DNA of 12,968 nucleotides from positions 1 through 12,968 of the forward strand of contig CAZQNC010000033.1 of assembly GCA_964594625.1 (NCBI GenBank), in the 5' to 3' direction. Each line of letters opens with the position of its first letter. The first letter of the stretch is position 1. The position numbers were made by a program, and so were the translations under genes. A model generated the notes under the pieces. The model had not been told where the DNA came from and ran no database searches. It saw only the letters and a program-made list of their open reading frames with translations. This document shows, piece by piece, positions 8,354 to 12,968 of the stretch. The DNA comes from CAZESS01 sp964594625. GTDB taxonomy: Archaea; Thermoplasmatota; E2; UBA202; DSCA01.

Positions 8354-8941
8354 GTGAAAGGGAAAAAACGGGAGCGAATAATACGAGTACTGCTGACGCA
8401 TCCAGACCAAACGCTCACCAAGTACCGCATCGCAAAAGAAGCAGAATGCTCCCACGTATGGGTCCTGAAATATCTCCACAAACTCGAGCAAAAAAAGCTG
8501 GTCAACAACACAGACATCACCGACATCAAAGGCCTGTTTCTACACTGGCTCGAAATCAACACCATACCAGCATCCAGGCAATACAACATCCAACAACCCC
8601 TCGACCTCATCGGAAACACCGAGCTGAAATACGCGCTCACCACCTACTACGCCGAAAGCCTCATACAAGACTACCTGTTTCCCTCACGAGTTGACATCTA
8701 CATAGAAAAAAACGACCTGCCGCAATGGCATACCATGCTCACCGAGCACGGCCTCGCCGGCAAAGGAAACGTTAGATTGCTCGGGGACGACCACCACGTA
8801 TTCTACGCCAACAAAAAAATAAAAGGATACAACACCGTATCCATCCCCCAGCTCATCCTCGACCTGCTCCGAGAAGAAGGCGTGGCACAAGAAGCCGCAT
8901 ACATGTTAATGGAGAAAAACTACCATGCCGCTGTACGCTGA
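8354..8941 (+). CDS. Winged-helix regulator, AbiEi-family antitoxin-like
   Basis: 195 residues from GTG 8354, chosen because the TATA box at 8321-8331 places transcription start there; TTG 8342 would add four residues. The N-terminal part, about 4-55, reads as a winged helix-turn-helix (RIIRVLLTHPDQTLTKYRIAKEA, then VWVLKYLHKLEQKKLV). The C-terminal part includes PSRVDIYIEKND, GDDHHVFYA and VSIPQLILDLLREEGVAQEAAYMLME (162-187). That last pattern resembles the C-terminal domain of AbiEi-type antitoxins and related archaeal regulators, which in complete type IV toxin-antitoxin pairs accompany an AbiEii nucleotidyltransferase. No such toxin is present here, so this is an orphan or a stand-alone regulator. 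It lies inside the repeat-flanked segment and is AT-richer than neighbouring genes, which suggests transfer. The winged helix is fairly sure; the AbiEi assignment is tentative. Confidence 0.75.
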   Translation: MKGKKRERIIRVLLTHPDQTLTKYRIAKEAECSHVWVLKYLHKLEQKKLVNNTDITDIKGLFLHWLEINTIPASRQYNIQQPLDLIGNTELKYALTTYYAESLIQDYLFPSRVDIYIEKNDLPQWHTMLTEHGLAGKGNVRLLGDDHHVFYANKKIKGYNTVSIPQLILDLLREEGVAQEAAYMLMEKNYHAAVR

Positions 8942-8988
8942 AATAGAAACGAGTACCTCCTTTGCATATCTGCAAACCATCACTGCCG

Positions 8989-9121
8989 GAATCCTGGTGG
9001 TATCCCGACACCGGATGGGACTGGATAGACGAAAAAACAGTGCAGCAGTGGGTGCTCCTCGGCGACCCGTCCCTCCAGATGGGCGGCATCCCCTAGTTCA
9101 GACGCGCTGCAGGTTCAGCGA
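8989..9121. repeat. Right copy of 133-bp exact direct repeat
   Basis: Identical to 8025-8157. Here the nadC part (9098-9121, minus strand) is the functional gene end, while the C25 part (8989-9096) is an untranslated fragment without the rest of the peptidase. The first mismatches outside the repeat fall at third codon positions: Pro805 of C25 is CCC on the left and CCG on the right; Leu268 of nadC is CTG on the right and CTA on the left. Confidence 0.97.
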
Positions 9122-9925
9122 CAGGTCCGCGCTCTTCACCGAGTGCGTCAGCCATCCCAGCGAGATCACGTCCGCGTAGGTATAGTTGGTGATGTTATCC
9201 GGCGTGATGCCCCCGGAGACCTCGATGACCACGTTGGGATACACCTCCCGGGCCTCGCTGGCCGCTATCTTCCCCTTGGCGGGCGGCATGTTGTCCAGCA
9301 TGATGATGTCTGCTTCCTCCTCGGCGGCGATGACCGCCTCCTCCACCGTTTCCACCTCGACCTCCACGGGCATGTCCAGCTTCGCCTTGGCCTTGCGCAC
9401 CGCCTCCCGGATGGACATGAACGCCAGATGGTTGTCCTTGATGATGATGCCGTCGTAGAGGCCATGGCGATGCGGCATGCCCCCGCCGATCTCGACGGCC
9501 TTTTTTTCGTAGCGGCGGAAGCCCGGCGTGGTCTTCCGGGTGGCCGCGACCGTGACCCCGTTGTTTTTCCTGCGGCAGGTCTCCATGAGCTCATGGGTCA
9601 ATGTGGCGATGCCCGTCATCCGGGTGAGGATGTTCAACGCCAGCCGCTCCGCCGCCAGAATGCTCCGGGCGTCGCCGGCGACCTTTATCACCGTGTCACC
9701 CGATGACGCCGCGTCGCCGTCGCTGGCAACCTGCTCGACGTCGACCCCGAAATGGGTGAACACCGCGCCGGCCTCCACCAGCCCGGCCAGGATGCAGTGC
9801 TGCTTCGCCATGATGTCTCCCGTGGCCTGCTGGTCGGACAGCAACGCGTCGGAGGTCACGTCGCCCGCGCTGCCCATATCCTCGTGGATGAACCGCTGCA
9901 GCTCCTCCTCGCTTATCATGCTCAT
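9098..9925 (-). CDS. nadC: Nicotinate-nucleotide pyrophosphorylase (carboxylating), quinolinate phosphoribosyltransferase
   Basis: 275 residues, the usual length. The enzyme converts quinolinate and PRPP to nicotinate mononucleotide, CO2 and pyrophosphate in de novo NAD synthesis in the cytoplasm. Family motifs are intact: ILAG (45-48), LAAERLALNIL (90-100), ATRKTTPGFRRYEKKAV (128-144), GGGMPHRHGLYD (147-158), IIKDNH (161-166), VEVEV (187-191), IIMLDNM (207-213), EVSGGI (235-240) and WLTHS (258-262). ATG 9925 is chosen because a TATA-like AATAAATAG lies about 27 bases upstream, giving a leaderless transcript. The gene is divergent from nadX with a 35-bp gap. Its last 7 codons lie in the 133-bp repeat, and before the insertion its stop was probably one base from that of the C25 gene. 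Confidence 0.96.
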   Translation of the reverse strand: MSMISEEELQRFIHEDMGSAGDVTSDALLSDQQATGDIMAKQHCILAGLVEAGAVFTHFGVDVEQVASDGDAASSGDTVIKVAGDARSILAAERLALNILTRMTGIATLTHELMETCRRKNNGVTVAATRKTTPGFRRYEKKAVEIGGGMPHRHGLYDGIIIKDNHLAFMSIREAVRKAKAKLDMPVEVEVETVEEAVIAAEEEADIIMLDNMPPAKGKIAASEAREVYPNVVIEVSGGITPDNITNYTYADVISLGWLTHSVKSADLSLNLQRV

Positions 9926-9960
9926 GAGAACGTATTAATAGACAGCATCTATTTATTGGT
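9926..9960. promoter_or_regulatory. Overlapping bidirectional leaderless promoters of nadC and nadX
   Basis: The gap between the two start codons is only 35 bp. On the plus strand GTATTAATAG (9935-9944 region) sits about 25 bases before ATG 9961. On the minus strand AATAAATAG (9949-9957) sits about 27 bases before ATG 9925. The two TATA elements interleave, so TBP binding for one gene could exclude the other. Inferred from spacing only. Confidence 0.5.
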
Positions 9961-10737
9961 ATGGATTCCCTGCAGCTCGGCATCATCGGCTGCGGCGCCA
10001 TCGGCACCGACGTCGCCCGCGCTGCCGACCACATGGACGAAATCGAGGCCATCTACCTCCACGATGTCGACCAGGACAAGGCGGAGACGCTCGCCGCCGC
10101 TGTCGGCAAGGCCACCGTCGCCTCCTTCGACGACTACCTCGACAGGGTCGACCTGGTGTTCGAAGCCGCCTCCCACCAGGCAGTCCGGGAATACGCGGAA
10201 CGGGTCATCGAGTCGGGCACAGACCTCATCATCATGAGCATCGGCGGGCTGCTCGACGACGAACTCCGGGAGCGCCTCCGCGCCAAGGCCCGAAAGCATG
10301 GATGCACCATTTATCTGCCGTCTGGCGCGGTCTGCGGCATCGACGGCATCAAAGCCGCGCACCATGCGGACATCGACGAGGTCACCCTGGTCACCACCAA
10401 GCCGCCCGAGTCGCTGGGCCGCGAGCTCGACAAGCGCACCATCATCTTCGAGGGCAAAGCCCGCGACGCCGTCGAATATCTGCCCAAAAACGTCAACGTA
10501 GCCGCCTGCCTCTCCCTGGCCGGCATCGGGTTCGACCGCACCAGGGTCAAGGTCGTCGCCGACCCCGTGGTCAAAACCAACAGCCACAAGGTGCTCGCTC
10601 ACGGCGACTTCGGCCGCCTGCGCGCCGAGGTGGAAAACCTGCCCAACCCCAACAACCCCAAGTCCAGCTACCTGGCCTCCCTGTCAGCCATCGCCACCCT
10701 CCGCCGGGCCATCGACCCCATCCAGATAGGAGCCTAG
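9961..10737 (+). CDS. nadX: L-aspartate dehydrogenase
   Basis: 258 residues. It oxidises L-aspartate to iminoaspartate with NAD(P)+, the first step of de novo NAD synthesis in organisms using NadX in place of NadB; NadA then makes quinolinate for NadC next door. The sequence shows a Rossmann nucleotide-binding start (LGIIGCGAIGTDVA, glycines 10, 12 and 15), the family motif LPSGAVCGIDGI near 120-131, NVNVAACLSLAGIGFDRT, and DPVVKTNSHKV with probable catalytic His209. ATG 9961 is supported by the TATA element 25 bases upstream. The gene leads a probable operon: the next start is one base after its TAG. Pathway pairing with divergent nadC strengthens the call. Confidence 0.94.
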   Translation: MDSLQLGIIGCGAIGTDVARAADHMDEIEAIYLHDVDQDKAETLAAAVGKATVASFDDYLDRVDLVFEAASHQAVREYAERVIESGTDLIIMSIGGLLDDELRERLRAKARKHGCTIYLPSGAVCGIDGIKAAHHADIDEVTLVTTKPPESLGRELDKRTIIFEGKARDAVEYLPKNVNVAACLSLAGIGFDRTRVKVVADPVVKTNSHKVLAHGDFGRLRAEVENLPNPNNPKSSYLASLSAIATLRRAIDPIQIGA

Positions 10738-10738
10738 C

Positions 10739-11332
10739 ATGCGCGCCATCCAGATTGCCGCGCTCGCCGCCGCCGTGCTGCTGCTCGCCACGGGCACCAT
10801 GATGGCCTACGAGCGCGCGCAGACATTCAACGAAAACCGGTGCTGGGGCTGCCTGGCCCTGAACCCCGCCGGCACGGTCTTCGACGGCTTCTGGACCACG
10901 TATCCATCGATTTACGGCGGCAAAGCCGGCGACACCGTCTCCCATCCCGGCTGGATCGCCGACGCATTGAACCATACCCCGGTGGTCATGCTCTTTTTCT
11001 GGTACCAGGGCTGCAGCTCGTGCAAAGAGCTCTGGGACACAATGCGGGACATGGGCACGGTCACCGGCGGCGAAGCGGACGGCGACATCACCATGGCCAA
11101 CGTCACCCTGTACAGCATCGACTTCCTCGGCGGCGGCAACCAGACCCGCAGCCAGGCGTTCGACGTCTACACCATAGACAGGGGCGCACCGACCACCGTG
11201 ATACTCCTCAGAAAAGACGGCGCCATATATTGGTACGCGTTCGAAGGCGCCACCTATCCAAAGGACAAAAACGGCGAACGGATGACCGTCCAGGCATTAC
11301 TCGAGGAAGCGCTGGAGGAGGCCCGGCCATGA
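10739..11332 (+). CDS. Membrane-anchored thioredoxin-like protein
   Basis: 197 residues. The N-terminal hydrophobic segment (5-22, IQIAALAAAVLLLATGTM) is a signal anchor or signal peptide, so the rest should face outside. A thioredoxin fold is suggested by VVMLFFWYQGCSSCKELWD with redox pair Cys92/Cys95 and by APTTVILLRKDG with a likely cis-proline at 151. A second CxxC (Cys35/Cys38, RCWGC) lies before the fold and is unusual for thioredoxins. AGGAG at 10728-10732 precedes the ATG by 6 bases. The start is one base after nadX, and the stop overlaps the next start (ATGA). The likely job is thiol-disulfide exchange outside the membrane, fed by the NapH-like protein encoded next. That partnership is inferred from position. 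Confidence 0.82.
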   Translation: MRAIQIAALAAAVLLLATGTMMAYERAQTFNENRCWGCLALNPAGTVFDGFWTTYPSIYGGKAGDTVSHPGWIADALNHTPVVMLFFWYQGCSSCKELWDTMRDMGTVTGGEADGDITMANVTLYSIDFLGGGNQTRSQAFDVYTIDRGAPTTVILLRKDGAIYWYAFEGATYPKDKNGERMTVQALLEEALEEARP

Positions 11333-12210
11333 CCCTCTGCGGGTTCAACTGCGGCGCCTGCCCCTTCGCCTACCTCTGCATCCCCATGGCCGTCGGCGCC
11401 GCCATCGTCTGGAAGCAGTACGCCGAGAGCACGATGCAGAAAAAGCGCTTCGCGTCCCAGGTATCATTTCTGTTCATCTCCAACCTCGCCTTTCTCGTTG
11501 GAAGCACCGGCCTCATCTACACCTACTTCTACTGCTGGGAGGCCCCCCTGGCGGCCATGGCCTGCCCCATCGGCATCCTTGAACATGCGGCCATCGAGGT
11601 CAACCTGATGCTCGGCGTCTACCTGGCCGGCTTCATCGGCCTCGCTTCGGTGGTCTTCGGCCGGGCCGCCTGCGGCTGGGCCTGCCCCATCGGCTTCCTC
11701 CAGGACATGATCGGCATCAAACGCCGGGTGAAAAGCACCCTCGCCCAAACAGTCGACCGGCACGGCCGCTGGCTGAAATGGGCCATCCTGCTCGCCATCG
11801 CCCCCGTATCGTATATCACGGGGCTGATGGCCTTCACCGAGATCTGCCCCATCGGCGGGCTGACCGCCACATTGCCCACCCTGGCGCTCGACCCCGGCGC
11901 CTACACCTATTCCGCCTTCTTCTACCCCAAGATGCTCTTCCTGGCCGGCTTCTTCGTGCTGGCCGTGCTGCTCATCCGGGGCTGGTGCCGGCATCTCTGC
12001 CCCATCGGCGCCATGATGGCCCCCTTCAACCGTATAAGCCTGCTGCAGCTCCGCGTCGACCACGACAACTGCATCCACTGCGGCAGATGCGCCGAGATCT
12101 GCCCCATGGACGTCGACATGCCCGAGCATCCCGCCAGCGCCGAATGCATCCGCTGCGGCCGCTGCGTCGAGGTCTGCCCGGTCGACGTCATCACGCTGGG
12201 TTTCACATGA
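11329..12210 (+). CDS. NapH-like membrane 4Fe-4S polyferredoxin
   Basis: 293 residues from ATG 11329, with GGAGGAGG at 11314-11321. The longer open frame starting at 10840 is rejected because it lies over the thioredoxin-like gene. Several hydrophobic stretches (about 16-28, 44-66, 94-112, 150-168, 201-217) indicate a multi-pass membrane protein. The C-terminus carries two complete 4Fe-4S motifs (Cys248/251/254/258 and Cys273/276/279/283). The membrane part has four CPIG motifs, with cysteines at 79, 119, 173 and 224; two of them are CxxxC pairs (115/119, 220/224) typical of the NapH/NosR family. The N-terminus adds CGFNCGAC (4, 8, 11). Such proteins pass electrons across the membrane from cytoplasmic ferredoxin or a quinol. 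Translational overlap with both neighbours suggests it reduces the thioredoxin-like partner. The exact donor and acceptor are unknown. Confidence 0.87.
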   Translation: MTLCGFNCGACPFAYLCIPMAVGAAIVWKQYAESTMQKKRFASQVSFLFISNLAFLVGSTGLIYTYFYCWEAPLAAMACPIGILEHAAIEVNLMLGVYLAGFIGLASVVFGRAACGWACPIGFLQDMIGIKRRVKSTLAQTVDRHGRWLKWAILLAIAPVSYITGLMAFTEICPIGGLTATLPTLALDPGAYTYSAFFYPKMLFLAGFFVLAVLLIRGWCRHLCPIGAMMAPFNRISLLQLRVDHDNCIHCGRCAEICPMDVDMPEHPASAECIRCGRCVEVCPVDVITLGFT

Positions 12211-12629
12211 TACGCCCCGTCCGCTACGATGACCTGCCGATGGTGATGGCCATCGCCGAGGACACCCTGACCATGTCGTACACCCTCGACTTTTTCGTGG
12301 GCATGTGGCAGCTCTCCCCCGAACATTTCCTGGTCGCCGAACATGACGGCGCCATCACCGGCTTCATCCTGGGCGTGGTCACCGACACCGCCTCCCTGCG
12401 CATCCTGCTGCTCTGCGTCACCCCGCAGCATCAGCGGCAGGGCATCGGCTCAGCCCTGCTCCAGCACATCTGCACCCCGGACATCAGGCACATCCATCTC
12501 GAGGTCAGAGCCGACAACCCCGGCGCGACAGCCTTTTACCGCCGGCAGGGCTTCACGGTCACCGAGCGCCTGCCCGACTTCTATCCCGACGGAACCGACG
12601 GATACCGCATGGAACGACAGCAGATGTAG
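12207..12629 (+). CDS. GNAT acetyltransferase, RimI-like
   Basis: 140 residues from ATG 12207, overlapping the previous stop by four bases; the longer frame from 11778 overlies the NapH-like gene. The GNAT core is clear: LLLCVTPQHQRQGIGSALL (67-85) with acetyl-CoA-binding QRQGIG, then HLEVRADNPGATAFYRRQGF (97-116), with Tyr111 in the usual catalytic position. The end, DFYPDGTDGYRMER, resembles the RimI/Ard1 pattern for acetylating protein N-termini. The substrate cannot be set from sequence; small-molecule acetylation is possible. No ribosome binding site is visible, so translation is probably coupled to the upstream gene. It ends the nadX operon. Confidence 0.88.
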   Translation: MIRPVRYDDLPMVMAIAEDTLTMSYTLDFFVGMWQLSPEHFLVAEHDGAITGFILGVVTDTASLRILLLCVTPQHQRQGIGSALLQHICTPDIRHIHLEVRADNPGATAFYRRQGFTVTERLPDFYPDGTDGYRMERQQM

Positions 12630-12683
12630 CGGTGGATCCGTCATCAATATCCCGGGCATGGATACGTGATAAAAACAGCAGCA

Positions 12684-12691
12684 TTTATATA
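12684..12691 (+). promoter_or_regulatory. TATA box for the downstream sensor gene
   Basis: TTTATATA lies about 65 bases before ATG 12752, predicting transcription start near 12712 and a leader of about 40 bases. It separates this gene from the nadX operon. Confidence 0.55.
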
Positions 12692-12751
12692 GGGTCGAGA
12701 ATGATATGTATTCTGACATCCGGCTAGACCGGCATGATATGGGGAGCCCGT

Positions 12752-12968
12752 ATGGAACTGGAAGCCCTTTTCTACCTGGTGCCGCTACTCGTCGGCGGTG
12801 TCATCTCGCTCATGCTAATCGGAACGCTGCTTCCCCGGCGAGACGCGCCGGCCATACGGATGTTCATGATGTTCCTCGGCGCCGTCTGCCTGTGGACGTT
12901 TGCCTACGCCCTTGAGCTCTGGGCGGGCGATTTTCAATGGATGCTGCTCTGGCGGAAGCTCCGCTACG
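12752..12968 (+). CDS. N-terminus of a membrane sensor, probably 7TM histidine kinase, partial
   Basis: 72 codons are visible before the window ends. The start at 12752 is supported by GGGGAG at 12741-12746; an in-frame ATG at 12734 would add six residues, and a stop at 12725 limits extension. The protein opens with a membrane segment (FYLVPLLVGGVISLMLIGTLL), a charged loop RRDAPAIR, and a second segment (MFLGAVCLWTFAYALELWA), followed by WMLLWRKLRY. The pattern of W..AYALEL followed by W.KL.Y is typical of the N-terminal 7TM domain of archaeal and bacterial sensor histidine kinases. The kinase part is outside the window, so another output domain is possible. Confidence 0.65.
   Translation, partial: MELEALFYLVPLLVGGVISLMLIGTLLPRRDAPAIRMFMMFLGAVCLWTFAYALELWAGDFQWMLLWRKLRY

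Larger units (their letters stand above)
8158..8988. mobile_element. Inserted segment carrying one AbiEi-like gene, bounded by direct repeats
   Basis: 831 bp lie between the two 133-bp repeats and match neither flanking gene by eye. The segment is visibly richer in A and T than its neighbours. It holds a tandem promoter region (8275-8350) and one gene (8354-8941). The stretch 8158-8274 shows no gene, only a short leftover open frame continuing from the orphan nadC tail. I see no transposase, integrase or terminal inverted repeats. An insertion is inferred from the repeats. Integration by homologous recombination, a duplication followed by replacement, or a misassembly are all possible. Confidence 0.5.

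Noticed and set aside
8925..9179. Plus-strand open frame of 84 codons spanning the right repeat
   Set aside because: It reads the duplicated C25 end in the wrong frame and overlaps nadC. It is a by-product of the repeat.
10840..11328. N-terminal extension of the NapH-like gene
   Set aside because: It overlies the thioredoxin-like gene in another frame and its product is Arg/His-rich noise. The real start at 11329 has a ribosome site and the usual ATGA overlap.
11778..12206. N-terminal extension of the acetyltransferase
   Set aside because: It overlies the NapH-like gene. GNAT homology starts at ATG 12207.
1..12968. tRNA, rRNA, CRISPR array or IS element
   Set aside because: None seen on either strand. 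The only long direct repeats are the 133-bp pair and the PKD-coding repeats, which are not CRISPR-like.

Overview
The window looks archaeal and probably euryarchaeotal. It is GC-rich with short intergenic gaps. TTTATATA-type TATA boxes lie about 25 bases before several start codons, which implies leaderless transcripts, while other starts have GGAGG-like ribosome binding sites. The gene types also fit archaea: NosD/PKD surface proteins, C25 peptidases, an archaeal-type AspDH/NadC pair, a polyferredoxin NapH relative and a 7TM sensor. I cannot name the lineage more closely.

Region 1 (1-8132) is a divergent pair of secreted cysteine peptidases. On the minus strand, one open frame runs from a start at 5335 to the left edge without a stop (at least 1778 codons). 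It encodes a signal segment, C25 propeptide, C25 peptidase, Fn3-like domain, two parallel beta-helix regions and at least two PKD domains. On the plus strand, an 840-residue C25 peptidase starts at 5610. The two genes share a 274-bp promoter region.

Region 2 (8019-9125) is the most unusual part. A 133-bp exact direct repeat (8025-8157 and 8989-9121) flanks 831 bp of AT-richer DNA holding one gene, a winged-helix protein resembling AbiEi-family antitoxins/regulators. It is preceded by a tandemly duplicated TATA/palindrome promoter. Each repeat copy contains the 3' end of the C25 gene joined tail-to-tail to the 3' end of nadC. The left copy completes the peptidase and the right copy completes nadC, so the insertion broke neither gene.

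Region 3 (9098-12629) holds NAD synthesis and a redox operon. nadC (minus) and nadX (plus) are transcribed apart from a 35-bp gap carrying two overlapping leaderless promoters. Downstream of nadX, with gaps of +1, -4 and -4 bases, are a membrane-anchored thioredoxin-like protein, a NapH-like membrane iron-sulfur protein and a RimI-like acetyltransferase. NadX and NadC supply two steps of de novo NAD synthesis (NadA is not in the window). The thioredoxin/NapH pair looks like a route for moving electrons across the membrane to extracytoplasmic thiols.

Region 4 (12630-12968) has a TATA box and the first 72 codons of a membrane sensor, probably a 7TM histidine kinase, cut off by the window edge.
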